From positions 1,240,001 through 1,304,000 of the forward strand of contig NZ_AP024276.1 of the NCBI RefSeq assembly GCF_021654455.1: a stretch of 64,000 bases of DNA. Reading direction: 5' to 3'. This document shows positions 48,843 to 57,786 of this stretch, piece after piece. The stretch is from Streptococcus parasuis. GTDB lineage: Bacteria; Bacillota; Bacilli; Lactobacillales; Streptococcaceae. Each line of letters starts with the position of its first letter. The stretch's first letter is position 1. The position numbers were made by a program, and so were the translations under genes. The notes below the pieces were generated by a model. That model saw nothing but the letters and a program-made list of their open reading frames with translations. It did no database searches and was not told the DNA's origin.

Positions 48843-49673
48843 TTAGGAGAGAGTCTCTTCAAACTTACGTGTCAAACTGGACATAAATTTGTAAAGACCA
48901 GAGTAACGTCCTAAATAATTTCGCTTCCATGGCTTATCTCGACCAGCAAAATGTAAGAAAACTGTCTGGTCAATCACCCAATTCAAGTCCCACTTTCCCT
49001 GACTTTTTGTTTGATAAATCAAACTGTAGCGTGCATCATAGTTGTAAACTTCATCTGGAATCGCGATCACCTTGTCCGCATAAAGACCATTCAGTACATC
49101 CTGATCAGGTAAAATCAATCGATTACGATTATTTTTGATAAAGTTTAAAATATCCTCTCGTTTCACATGGGAACGAATAACTTTTAAGTTCATCAATAGA
49201 ACACCTGTATTGAAGTAAGAAGAATCCATTTCAAAATTATTCAGTCGAAGCTTATTAACATAATCTAGAAGCTTACCATCTTCATTATGACTAGCCGCCA
49301 CATAGTACTGCTCCCCCATCTCCATCTCATAAAGCTCCCTAAAACTATTTAGGCAAATCAAATCCGCATCTAAATAAAGGACTTTATCCACTTCTTCTGG
49401 TAAAAATTCATGTGCAAGAAGACGGTAATAAATGGTTTGAGGATACCGGTCTGTTGTAGGAGCACTTGCAAAAGCATCCTCTCCGACCACGATTGGATGA
49501 TAAGTCATTCCCAGCTTCTCCACAAAACGCTTGATTTCAGAGTGCTTTTTCAAAAGAACCTGCTGCATTAAGAACACCTGAAACGCCTGTTTTGGCATCT
49601 GTTGAACGATGGAGTATAAGACTACTTTAAGCTGTTCAACATAAGCATCATCGATTACAAATAATAAATTCAT
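48843..49673 (-). CDS. Glycosyltransferase family 8 protein
   Basis: A 276-residue GT-A fold retaining glycosyltransferase. The N-terminus MNLLFVIDDAYVEQLKVVLYSI is the nucleotide-sugar fold, VDKVLYLDADLIC carries the DxD metal site near residue 95, and FNTGVLLMNLKV and FLHFAGRDKPWK follow as usual. The start at 49673 is used because GGGA lies just upstream and homologues begin MNLLF; an in-frame ATG at 49754 would add an unlikely 27 residues. The acceptor is unknown; GT8 members often build surface glycans or glycosylate adhesins. Confidence 0.9.
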   Translation of the reverse strand: MNLLFVIDDAYVEQLKVVLYSIVQQMPKQAFQVFLMQQVLLKKHSEIKRFVEKLGMTYHPIVVGEDAFASAPTTDRYPQTIYYRLLAHEFLPEEVDKVLYLDADLICLNSFRELYEMEMGEQYYVAASHNEDGKLLDYVNKLRLNNFEMDSSYFNTGVLLMNLKVIRSHVKREDILNFIKNNRNRLILPDQDVLNGLYADKVIAIPDEVYNYDARYSLIYQTKSQGKWDLNWVIDQTVFLHFAGRDKPWKRNYLGRYSGLYKFMSSLTRKFEETLS

Positions 49674-49760
49674 ATCTTTTCCCTTTTGTTGATGGATTTC
49701 CTCCATTGTATCACAAGCCATTGAAAAAACCAAACTCCCAATGGAGCTTGGCATAAGACA

Positions 49761-52379
49761 TTATAGGTTTTCAGCTACACTGTTTAAGAGTGTTTGGATT
49801 GCAGAAGCATCACTACCACCTGCCATGGCCATGTCTGGCTTACCACCACCACGACCTGCTACGATAGGCGCAAGAACTTTGATAAGATTACCAGCATGTA
49901 CATTACTTGATTTGCTAGCTACAAGGACATTGACCTTGTCACCGATAGAAGCGACCAGCACCAATACATCTGAGTAGTCTTTTTGTTTCCAGTTGTCCGC
50001 AAATGTACGGAGAGCACCCGCATCCGAAACTTGCACTTGGCTGGCAATAAAGCGCACTCCGTTAGCTTCTTTCACATCTTTGAATACATCACCAGCTGCA
50101 GCTGCGGCTGCTTTTTCTTTCAGAGAAGCATTTTCTTTTTGCAATTCACGAACTTGTTCTTGAAGACTTGCAACCTTGTTTGGTACTTCCTTGATTTGTG
50201 GGGATTTGATAGTCACCGCTACTTCTTTCAAAGCATCTTCTTGGTCACGATAGGCAAAGAAGGCTTCACGGCCAGTTACTGCGATGATACGGCGAGTACC
50301 TGATCCAATACCCTCTTCTTTTAAAATCTTGAAGATACCGATTTCAGACGTATTGCTAACATGTGTACCACCACAAAGTTCGATAGAATAATCACCAATT
50401 GTAACAACTCGAACTTCTTTACCATATTTTTCTCCAAAGAGTGCCATAGCTCCCATTTCTTTAGCAGTATCAATATCAGTCTCTACTGTCACAACAGGAA
50501 TAGCATTCCAGATTTGTTCATTGACTTCTTCTTCAATGCGACGAAGTTCTTCTGCCGTAACTGCTTCAAAGTGAGTGAAGTCAAAGCGTAGGAAGTCTTG
50601 CTCATTCAAGGAACCAGCCTGTGTTGCGTGTTCACCAATGATATTGTGAAGAGCTGCATGGAGCAAGTGAGTTGCGGTATGGTTCTTCTCTACACCATTG
50701 CGACGATTTGTATCAAGCTCAAGTGTATACACCTGACCAAGTGAAATGCTAGCATGAAGCTCAACCTTATGCAATGGTTGCCCGTTTGGTGCTTTTTGAA
50801 CATCAAGGACAGTCGCAACAATATCGCCAGTGGCATTTTTAACAACACCATGATCGGCTACCTGACCACCCATCTCTGCATAAAACGGCGTTTGATTGAA
50901 TACTAATAATGCTTGACCTTCTGAAACTGCTTCTGTACGCTCATTTTCTGCAATGATCACAGATAATGTCGCGTCAAGCTTGGTTTGCCCGTATACAAAA
51001 GTTGAAGATTCTGTAATTCCAGCCAATGTTTCATTTTGCATTCCCATTGAACCACCTTTGACAACTGCTGCACGCGCACGATCTTGTTGCTCTTTCATCG
51101 CAGCTTTAAAACCTTCGTGGTCAATTTTATATCCTGCATCTTCAGCCAATTCTTCAGTTAACTCCACTGGGAAACCATATGTATCATACAGTTTAAAGAT
51201 ATCCTTACCTTCAAGTGTATCCTTCCCTGCCTCTTTTAACTGAGCCAATAATTGATCTAAGTGACCACTACCAGCATCAATGGTACGGGCAAAAGTCTCT
51301 TCCTCGCGTTTCACAATCTTTTCAATAAAGTCACGTTTTTCAAGTACTTCAGGATAGTAGCTCTCCATAATGTGACCCACAATTTCAACTAACTTATATA
51401 AAAATGGTCCAGAAATCCCCAAACGTTGACCATGCATTGAAGCACGACGGAGAAGACGACGGAGAACGTAGCCACGTCCCTCATTACCAGGGAGAGCACC
51501 ATCTCCAATGGCAAATGAAAGAGCACGAATATGGTCCGCAATTACTTTGAAACTCATGTTATCACCATCTGGATCGTATGTTTTACCAGATAGTTTTTCA
51601 ACTTCACGAATAATAGGCAAGAAGAGGTCAGTCTCAAAGTTTGTTTTAGCTCCTTGGAAAATAGCTGCTAAACGTTCTAAACCTGCACCCGTATCAATAT
51701 TTTTATTAGGTAATTCTTTATATTCTGAACGAGGAACTGCTGGATCAGCGTTAAATTGTGACAGTACAATATTCCAAATCTCGATGTAACGGTCATTTTC
51801 AATATCTTCTTCCAAAAGACGAACACCGATATTCTCAGGGTCAAATTCAGTACCACGGTCAAAGAAGATTTCTGTATCTGGACCAGAAGGGCCAGCACCA
51901 ATTTCCCAGAAATTGTCTTCCAGTGGAATCAAGTGACTTGGTTCCACACCAAGTGCAATCCAACGATTATATGAATCTTTATCATCTGGATAATATGTCA
52001 TGTACAATTTTTCTTTGGGAAAACCAAACCATTCCGGGCTAGTTAGCAATTCAAAACCCCATTCAATTGCTTCATCACGGAAATAATCTCCAATAGAGAA
52101 ATTCCCAAGCATTTCAAACATAGTATGGTGACGAGCAGTTTTACCAACATTTTCGATATCGTTGGTACGAATTGATTTTTGAGCGTTAGTGATACGTGGG
52201 TTATCGGGAATCACAGAACCATCAAAATACTTTTTAAGAGTTGCCACACCAGAGTTAATCCAAAGCAAAGTCGGATCATTCACCGGAACAAGATTTGCAG
52301 AAGGCTCAACCGCGTGCCCCTTAGATTTCCAGAAATCCAACCACATTTGACGGATTTGAGCAGAAGATAATTGATGCAT
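49761..52379 (-). CDS. alaS: Alanyl-tRNA synthetase
   Basis: The 872-residue enzyme charges tRNA-Ala. The class II catalytic domain starts [14 protein letters not shown]. The editing domain has [16 protein letters not shown] near residue 560, and [13 protein letters not shown] near residue 660 is the zinc-binding editing site. A Lys/Glu-rich oligomerisation helix and the C-terminal C-Ala domain ([16 protein letters not shown]) complete it. No clear ribosome site precedes the ATG. An alanine T-box lies farther upstream, beyond a LURP-one-like gene. Confidence 0.98.
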   Translation of the reverse strand: MHQLSSAQIRQMWLDFWKSKGHAVEPSANLVPVNDPTLLWINSGVATLKKYFDGSVIPDNPRITNAQKSIRTNDIENVGKTARHHTMFEMLGNFSIGDYFRDEAIEWGFELLTSPEWFGFPKEKLYMTYYPDDKDSYNRWIALGVEPSHLIPLEDNFWEIGAGPSGPDTEIFFDRGTEFDPENIGVRLLEEDIENDRYIEIWNIVLSQFNADPAVPRSEYKELPNKNIDTGAGLERLAAIFQGAKTNFETDLFLPIIREVEKLSGKTYDPDGDNMSFKVIADHIRALSFAIGDGALPGNEGRGYVLRRLLRRASMHGQRLGISGPFLYKLVEIVGHIMESYYPEVLEKRDFIEKIVKREEETFARTIDAGSGHLDQLLAQLKEAGKDTLEGKDIFKLYDTYGFPVELTEELAEDAGYKIDHEGFKAAMKEQQDRARAAVVKGGSMGMQNETLAGITESSTFVYGQTKLDATLSVIIAENERTEAVSEGQALLVFNQTPFYAEMGGQVADHGVVKNATGDIVATVLDVQKAPNGQPLHKVELHASISLGQVYTLELDTNRRNGVEKNHTATHLLHAALHNIIGEHATQAGSLNEQDFLRFDFTHFEAVTAEELRRIEEEVNEQIWNAIPVVTVETDIDTAKEMGAMALFGEKYGKEVRVVTIGDYSIELCGGTHVSNTSEIGIFKILKEEGIGSGTRRIIAVTGREAFFAYRDQEDALKEVAVTIKSPQIKEVPNKVASLQEQVRELQKENASLKEKAAAAAAGDVFKDVKEANGVRFIASQVQVSDAGALRTFADNWKQKDYSDVLVLVASIGDKVNVLVASKSSNVHAGNLIKVLAPIVAGRGGGKPDMAMAGGSDASAIQTLLNSVAENL

Positions 52380-52679
52380 AATTAAGATACCAAGAGCGTT
52401 AAGAAAGCGAGAAGAAAATAGAAGACCAACGCTGTGCGCCAGCGCACTAAGCTGTCTATGATTTCTCGACGCTTTTAGCTCGCGTTCAATTCAGAAAATT
52501 ATCTAAATTGAACGTTTCCTTTCATTTGTTTTTAGCTTGGCTTTTATTCGAAAATAACCTAACCAAACCATTCCTTTGTTAAAAATTTCAATTTGTTTTC
52601 AAAACACATATGGTTCCAGGGAACAGGAACCGACACCAATAGATTGCTTGTTTTTAGAAAAACTTTCAGTGATAAACTA
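52380..52679 (-). other. Structured leader between the LURP-one-like gene and alaS
   Basis: Three hundred bases without a gene. Reading the minus strand, hairpins form on GGTTCC/GGAACC, on GTTCAATT/AATTGAAC (a 30-base symmetrical structure) and on GTGCGC/GCGCAC. No convincing promoter and no terminator with a T-tract were found, so alaS may depend on transcription from upstream. The alaS start lacks an obvious ribosome site. Confidence 0.5.
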
Positions 52680-53168
52680 TTAAGAACTAGATGCAGCTTC
52701 CATCATTTCCACATAGTCAATGGCAACTACTAAAGAAATAACTAAATCAGCATAATCATTATCTACAACCGTTACAGAATAATGGGAAGTTAAATGAAAA
52801 AGTTCTTTGGAAATTTCAGCAACTAGTTGACCATCCGGAGTCCTCAAACGAAAATCAAGGTCCCAAATATTGCCTTCTAAAAGCAAACCTAAATTTTCGA
52901 CCGTATACCGGTCTTTAAAAAATGTCAATTTCTTTTGTAAATAGAAAGAATGACCATCAGCCATGTCAATAGTAAATTGAGGCAGGAAAGAAAATACTTT
53001 TTTCGTAATCTGACAAATTTCAATACCTTGGTCATTGGTGACAGTAAATCGTTTCGGAATTTCTAAAAAACTTCCTTTAACTTGATAGGACAATTGTCCA
53101 AAATTATCTTGGATATCAAATTTTTCACCGCCAAACGTAAACCGTTGTTTCACTAGAAATTGTTTCAT
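52680..53168 (-). CDS. LURP-one-related (LOR/DUF567) protein
   Basis: A 162-residue soluble protein of the LURP-one-related family (PF04525), a Tubby-like beta-barrel fold. The sequence MKQFLVKQRFTFGGEKFDIQD and the later FKDRYTVENLGLLLEG show alternating short strands. The start at 53168 is chosen because GAGGTGATT directly precedes it; an in-frame ATG at 53231 would lie inside the T-box antiterminator. It is the first gene after the alanine T-box. Its function in bacteria is unknown. Confidence 0.85.
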   Translation of the reverse strand: MKQFLVKQRFTFGGEKFDIQDNFGQLSYQVKGSFLEIPKRFTVTNDQGIEICQITKKVFSFLPQFTIDMADGHSFYLQKKLTFFKDRYTVENLGLLLEGNIWDLDFRLRTPDGQLVAEISKELFHLTSHYSVTVVDNDYADLVISLVVAIDYVEMMEAASSS

Positions 53169-53177
53169 AATCACCTC

Positions 53178-53425
53178 AAAAAAATAACAAGAAATCAAAC
53201 GAAGGGCGAAGAACCGCGGTACCACCTTCATTCAATGACTTGTCATTCTCATTTAAGAACCAGTATTCAGCAGTAAAGCATTTCTCATGAGAAAGATTGG
53301 CTAAACTGTGAGTCCAGGTTCCACTATTCAATTGTAGTATTAAGTAGCAAAATACTTGGCTTAGATGGCTCGCAACAACCGCCAATTTTCTGAACTAAGG
53401 TGTCAAGTATTTAATCTTAATATAT
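53178..53425 (-). promoter_or_regulatory. Alanine-specific T-box riboswitch
   Basis: The T-box core GGTGGTACCGCG is at 53226-53215. Stem I has base helix 53422-53416 with 53344-53338, and an upper helix AATACTTG/CAAGTATT (53411-53404 with 53358-53351). The internal loop between them holds GCT (53348-53346) followed by A, the alanine specifier. The distal loop GGTTGTTGCGAGCC is typical. The TGGT bulge would pair with an ACCA tRNA end, fitting tRNA-Ala. A terminator with a T-run ends at about 53178. Confidence 0.87.
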
Positions 53426-53433
53426 GTTGTTCA

Positions 53434-54420
53434 TTATTCACCAGATGAACTAGATTCAGTCGTTGATGATGACGATTCTGTTGAAGATTCAGTAGATGAA
53501 CTACTTACTTCAGTTGTGATGTATTGTGACAACAAGTTTTGGAATGCTGAGTCTTTTACTTTCACATTCGCGTCTTGGAGCGCAGTCTTAATGACGTTAG
53601 AAATAAAAGTAGAATCTGCTTGTTTTTCAGCAAGAATGATTTCTTTCAATTTGTCTTTGTAATCTTCCCAGTTATCAGATTTCTCAGTCTTAGACTCTAA
53701 TTTTACAACATAGTAGCTTGTAGTATATGTTGATGTATCCAAAACGGATACAACTGATGCACCGACTTGACCAGCATCCAATGCAAAGATTGCAGTTTGA
53801 ACTTCAGTTGGAACAGTCGTTGAAGCTGAGTCAAATGTAATTTTTCCACCATCATCTTTTGTATCAGTATCCGTAGAATTGTCTTTCGCTAATTGAGCAA
53901 AATCTGCGCCCTCTGCTTGTGCAGATGCAAGTACTTCTTTTGCTTTAGTCTCATCATCTAACTTGATAATACGAGCAGTTACTTCTGGTGTATAAGCTTC
54001 ATAAGCAGTCTTATATGCATCATCTGTTAACTCTTTTTCTGCAGCTTTCTTAACTGCGTATTCAACCAATTTGTTTGTACGGATTTGATCTTTATATGTC
54101 TCCTCAGTCAAACCAGCTGATGCAAGTGCAGAGGCAAAAGAGTCACCATACTGCTCTGCCATATCGTTATATGCATCATCTACTTCTTGAGCAGAAACTT
54201 TATCACCGTATTCTTTTTCAAAAACATCACTAATAATCATGGAAAGCAATATTTGTTGTGCTTGAGAATTGTATTTCACTTGGTCATAAAATTCTGAAAC
54301 AGAAATAGTATTACCTTTCATAGTAATGATATCTTTATCGGCACTTGATGAACATGCTGCTAAAGTTGCAGCAGCCAATAAAGTTACCGCTCCTGCAAGA
54401 AATTTTTTAGTTTTCTTCAT
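53434..54420 (-). CDS. prsA: Foldase lipoprotein PrsA
   Basis: A 328-residue membrane-anchored peptidyl-prolyl isomerase-like chaperone that folds exported proteins outside the membrane. The signal peptide ends at LAAC with Cys23 lipidated. The N-domain precedes a parvulin-like domain at about residues 145-240 (ARIIKLDDETKAKEVLAS to TSYYVVKLESKTE). A Ser/Thr/Glu-rich tail of about 30 residues ends the protein. It normally follows trmR in streptococci; here an ISLre2 element separates them. Confidence 0.96.
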   Translation of the reverse strand: MKKTKKFLAGAVTLLAAATLAACSSSADKDIITMKGNTISVSEFYDQVKYNSQAQQILLSMIISDVFEKEYGDKVSAQEVDDAYNDMAEQYGDSFASALASAGLTEETYKDQIRTNKLVEYAVKKAAEKELTDDAYKTAYEAYTPEVTARIIKLDDETKAKEVLASAQAEGADFAQLAKDNSTDTDTKDDGGKITFDSASTTVPTEVQTAIFALDAGQVGASVVSVLDTSTYTTSYYVVKLESKTEKSDNWEDYKDKLKEIILAEKQADSTFISNVIKTALQDANVKVKDSAFQNLLSQYITTEVSSSSTESSTESSSSTTESSSSGE

Positions 54421-54455
54421 TGAAAAACTGTCTCCTTTAATTCAATAACCTCTAT

Positions 54456-54464
54456 ATTATAACA
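54456..54464 (-). promoter_or_regulatory. Extended -10 promoter of prsA
   Basis: TGTTATAAT on the minus strand, about 36 bases before the prsA start. A TTGACA lies farther upstream near 54505, but its distance is too great for a normal pair. Confidence 0.6.
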
Positions 54465-54516
54465 CAAAAGCTTTAAAATTTCTTAAATTTCTTCTATTTG
54501 TTTGTGTCAAGTTTCT

Positions 54517-55979
54517 CTCGGAAAGTTTCTCAAAGTCCTAGATCCATTTCTTGAGTTGACCAATTGGAGTGCTGGTGGCACCGTTCAAAGTAATACTTGC
54601 CCGAGGTACTCTATGTGGCTCGTGCTGTAGCTTTTTGAGCACTTGTCGCATACTGATGACAAGGTCATCACTAAAGGCTTGATGTGGGCTAGAGCTACGA
54701 TACAATGCTTCAAAAGTCCCATTCTTCTGGGCTGTCATAATGGCAACCAAATGACTCGCTCCTTGTTTTCGCCAGTTTTGTCCTTGTTTCTTAATGCGAT
54801 AGCTGTAATAGCGGTGTCCGCCTTCACAGGTTCCAACACCGTCGCTAATGCCCAAATTACGCAATTTTAGGGGCTTAATTGCCTTCCAATTGTTGGTCAA
54901 ATAAGACTTGACAGCTAAGAGCTTTTCAAGCTGTTTTTCATCTTCTAAAACAGATTCTGCCGTGTCAAAAATCAAGGTCAATTGCTCACAATCATAAGCC
55001 TTCACACTCATCCGAACCGCTTCTAACAAGCCCTTATCAAAACCTAGCTTGCCTGTAACGTGCTTCATGACGTGGTAGGAATCAAGACAGTAATCAAAGC
55101 TCTTGTAACGCCCAAGTATGCCTTCAAACTTACTGGCTTCATAGCCGGAACCACCGTCACTATTGGCAATAATCACCGTATGTCTCAGGTCATAATGCGT
55201 CTGCAGATAGTCGCTCATTTGGGTAAACAAATCCTTACTACTCCCAAAACAGCCGAAATAAACCGGGTTAATCAGCTCCCCACGCTTACCAGTTCGGCTC
55301 ACACCTTCATGAATGTAGCCTCGTTTCAACTCCAAGTGTTTGCCTTTGTCTTGACTGCCAATCCAGACGCCATCACCTTCTATAAAGAGAAATTCCGGGC
55401 GTCTCAACTCAGTCTCTTCAGGCTCAACTTGACTGGCTAATAGCTTCTCACCAACCCGTTGAACCAGATTGTGAATCCCTTGATGACTCATTTTAATGTC
55501 CGTCAATAGCTCCAAGCTCGTAGAGGCCTGACGGAAGGTCATCCCTGTTGTTAAAAGGCTGAGTTTCTCGTTAAAATTAGGGCTATACCGTTCCCTGGGA
55601 TTCAAACCAATTGCCTTATCCAAAGGGAGAAAACTCTTCTGCCCTGCTTTTCGCAATCGACGACGATGAAAACTCACCTTACCAAACAGAAAGGTAAACT
55701 GTCGCTCTTCTAAGCGATCTATCTCCCAACCATCCACCAAATAAGGCTGAATGATGTCCCTATCCAAACGCTCCAAGGCTTCTGTCACTGAGTCCGTCAT
55801 CACTTGGCTCATCAACTGCATGACACCCTTGTCAAAATCAGCCAAATGAACACTCCTCTTTAAAATTTCACAAATCTCTGTTACAATAGTCATAGGTTCT
55901 ATATCCTTCTAGGTTATTTACGCATTTCCTAGGATATAGGACTTTTTTTGTTTTGAAAACCTGTAAACGTTTTTCCGAG
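54517..55979. mobile_element. ISLre2-family insertion element
   Basis: An intact transposase gene is bounded by inverted ends CTCGGAAA (54517-54524) and TTTCCGAG (55972-55979), with weaker similarity beyond. No convincing target duplication was seen. The element sits between trmR and prsA, genes that are normally adjacent. A palindrome on CTATATCC/GGATATAG (about 55896-55940) lies in the transposase leader. Confidence 0.78.
54538..55893 (-). CDS. ISLre2-family transposase
   Basis: A 451-residue transposase of the UPF0236/ISLre2 family. Typical parts are FGKVSFHRRRLRKAG, the conserved FLFIEGDGVWIGSQDKGKH near residue 170, IANSDGGSGYEASKFEGIL near residue 245 with acidic catalytic residues, and CEGGHRYYSYRIKKQG near residue 365. 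The frame is uninterrupted. Confidence 0.93.
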   Translation of the reverse strand: MTIVTEICEILKRSVHLADFDKGVMQLMSQVMTDSVTEALERLDRDIIQPYLVDGWEIDRLEERQFTFLFGKVSFHRRRLRKAGQKSFLPLDKAIGLNPRERYSPNFNEKLSLLTTGMTFRQASTSLELLTDIKMSHQGIHNLVQRVGEKLLASQVEPEETELRRPEFLFIEGDGVWIGSQDKGKHLELKRGYIHEGVSRTGKRGELINPVYFGCFGSSKDLFTQMSDYLQTHYDLRHTVIIANSDGGSGYEASKFEGILGRYKSFDYCLDSYHVMKHVTGKLGFDKGLLEAVRMSVKAYDCEQLTLIFDTAESVLEDEKQLEKLLAVKSYLTNNWKAIKPLKLRNLGISDGVGTCEGGHRYYSYRIKKQGQNWRKQGASHLVAIMTAQKNGTFEALYRSSSPHQAFSDDLVISMRQVLKKLQHEPHRVPRASITLNGATSTPIGQLKKWI

Positions 55980-55991
55980 AATTATTTTACA

Positions 55992-56708
55992 CTAACCTTC
56001 TATTTCAAGGGTAATATTAGCACTATTCTTACGAATCATCAGTAATCCATCGCTCATTGAAACCAAACTAGCAGTCAAATCTGGATGATTTAAGGTTGCC
56101 TGAAACAAGCGTTGTAGACCCCTGTAGATGGTTCGTTGTCCTCTACGAACTTCCTTAATGTCCTTTGCGATATCACCACCCTGAAAAATATCATCAAGAA
56201 CAATCAAACCACCAACTTTTACCTTTTTCAATACTTCAGGTAAAAAGACAATGTATTTAGACTTAGCAGAGTCCATGAAGACAAAGTCATAGGTATCATC
56301 AGGGAGAGTTGGTAACAAATCCATTGCTTCCCCTTCAAGTAAATCAATCTGCTGACGGTAGTCGTATTTTGCAAAGTTCTCCTTAGCAAAACCAATCATT
56401 TCTTCATTTCGATCGATGGTTGTAACGTGTGATTTTGGACTGTTCTCAGCCATTAATAGTGCTGAAAAACCAATAGCTGTCCCAATTTCTAATATTTCTT
56501 GAGGCTGCAAGGTTTGCATCAAAATCCGAAAGAAAGCAACTGTTTCATGTGGAATAATTGGAATATTTTCTTGACGAGCAAACTCTTCCAGTTCTTTCAA
56601 AAACCCTGTATTTTGCGCCTGACGTGTTCGCATAAAGTCCACAATTTCTTCCTTAACGACAGGACGGCGCATATTGTGGTTTGCATTTTTTGAGTAAGAT
56701 TCAACCAT
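55992..56708 (-). CDS. trmR: O-methyltransferase, TrmR/YrrM type
   Basis: A 238-residue class I SAM-dependent methyltransferase of the O-methyltransferase family 3. The SAM site is ILEIGTAIGFSALLMA near residue 73 and the acidic metal site is FVFMDSAKSKYIVFLPEVL near residue 143, with VLDDIFQGGD. The closest characterised relative is B. subtilis TrmR (YrrM), which methylates 5-hydroxyuridine at tRNA position 34. That assignment is by family and the usual pepF-trmR-prsA order. Confidence 0.88.
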   Translation of the reverse strand: MVESYSKNANHNMRRPVVKEEIVDFMRTRQAQNTGFLKELEEFARQENIPIIPHETVAFFRILMQTLQPQEILEIGTAIGFSALLMAENSPKSHVTTIDRNEEMIGFAKENFAKYDYRQQIDLLEGEAMDLLPTLPDDTYDFVFMDSAKSKYIVFLPEVLKKVKVGGLIVLDDIFQGGDIAKDIKEVRRGQRTIYRGLQRLFQATLNHPDLTASLVSMSDGLLMIRKNSANITLEIEG

Positions 56709-56756
56709 AAAGTCAATTATATCATAGACTAGGACAATTTTGTTCTCAAATCAATC

Positions 56757-56782
56757 AAAAAGCAGGTTTCCCTGCTTTCATG
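56757..56782 (-). terminator. Terminator after the DUF6630 gene
   Basis: The minus strand reads GAAAGCAGG, loop GAAA, CCTGCTTTTT. It overlaps the stop codon of the gene upstream. Confidence 0.85.
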
Positions 56783-57329
56783 ACAATTGTTCGGCCAATT
56801 TAATAGTGTATCCCACATTTTGCGCTAACTCTTGAATGCGTTCAAATTGAGTTCTTTGATTGAAGAATAAAACATACGAATCCGAATTTATATCCACAGC
56901 GCCAAGACAATAACCTTCATTACCATATTTACGATCAATCACTGCTGCCCACTCTGGAATAGTTGCTGTTGGTACAAGCCCATCAGAATCTAAAGCTAGG
57001 GATATACCTGCTGATCGAACATGTTGAAGTCGATCGAAGTGATGGATAAAATCAGTCAGTTGTTCGTTATGATTTCTTACACAAATATACTCCCCATTTT
57101 CCAACAAGGTCATCAAAATTAACCAAAGATTTTCTTTTTCCGACTCACCGACCTTAGCAATAAATTGATCAAAGGTTATCGGATCCAAAATGCGTTCCAT
57201 ATCATCGAGAATTTTATTTGGATCAGTCGCAAAAACAACTTCCCTTAATGTAATAAACAGTTCTCGATCTCCATTTGACATGAGGTCCGCCAGTTCAAAA
57301 ATATCCTGTAGCAGTTCTTCCGTTAACAT
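56778..57329 (-). CDS. DUF6630-like protein
   Basis: A 183-residue acidic cytosolic protein. The C-terminal half (IPEWAAVIDRKYGNEGYCLGAVDINSD shortened here as WAAVIDRKYGNEGY) resembles DUF6630 proteins, which have no known function. No membrane helices. It lies 12 bases after the small membrane protein gene downstream of pepF and ends at a terminator, so pepF and these two genes form one unit. Confidence 0.7.
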   Translation of the reverse strand: MLTEELLQDIFELADLMSNGDRELFITLREVVFATDPNKILDDMERILDPITFDQFIAKVGESEKENLWLILMTLLENGEYICVRNHNEQLTDFIHHFDRLQHVRSAGISLALDSDGLVPTATIPEWAAVIDRKYGNEGYCLGAVDINSDSYVLFFNQRTQFERIQELAQNVGYTIKLAEQLS

Positions 57330-57341
57330 AGTACCTCCACT

Positions 57342-57785
57342 TTATGAATTTGAAAAGTCCCATTTTATATACGGTGCTACTTGCTCTACAAAATGGTATA
57401 TATCATTAAAATCTGCACCATCAAGCTTATTCAAATTGACGACTGCAAGTAGTGCTCCCTTATTTCCTATAATTCGCAGACGTTTCGACTGATAGCCACG
57501 ATAGACAAGAGAAACTATGTATCGAATCTCCGCAATCTCTTCTAACGAATGGCGCTTGCGTTCACTCCAAAAGTGTTCTTGAAATTCTAGGTACTGATTT
57601 GTCAAGATAAAAACAGCTTTTTGCTTTCTCAATATATATAAATAAACCAGCAAAGGTTGTAAGAATATCAAATAGACGACACTTCCCATAGATGGCTCAG
57701 GTCTGGTCAAACCACCAAGACCCAGCAAGATTAGAACAAGGCTAATCACACTGGGAATGACAATCGAACGTTTATAGGAAATCAT
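57342..57785 (-). CDS. Two-helix membrane protein with a PH-like soluble part
   Basis: A 147-residue protein beginning MISYKRSIVIPSVISLVLIL, with two membrane helices in the first 55 residues and then a beta-rich soluble part (AVFILTNQYLEFQEHFW) that may be PH-like. The start at 57785 is two bases after the pepF stop; an upstream in-frame TTG at 57809 lies inside pepF. No family is recognised with confidence. Confidence 0.65.
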   Translation of the reverse strand: MISYKRSIVIPSVISLVLILLGLGGLTRPEPSMGSVVYLIFLQPLLVYLYILRKQKAVFILTNQYLEFQEHFWSERKRHSLEEIAEIRYIVSLVYRGYQSKRLRIIGNKGALLAVVNLNKLDGADFNDIYHFVEQVAPYIKWDFSNS

Positions 57786-57786
57786 A

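Noticed and set aside
53310..53325. Tryptophan specifier (TGG before ACTC) in the T-box
   Set aside because: That segment lies outside the internal loop of stem I, and a TGGT antiterminator bulge does not fit the G73 discriminator of tRNA-Trp. The GCT site in the stem I loop fits both criteria.
54500..55995. Target-site duplication flanking the ISLre2 element
   Set aside because: Sequences just outside the inverted ends do not match each other, so no duplication is claimed.
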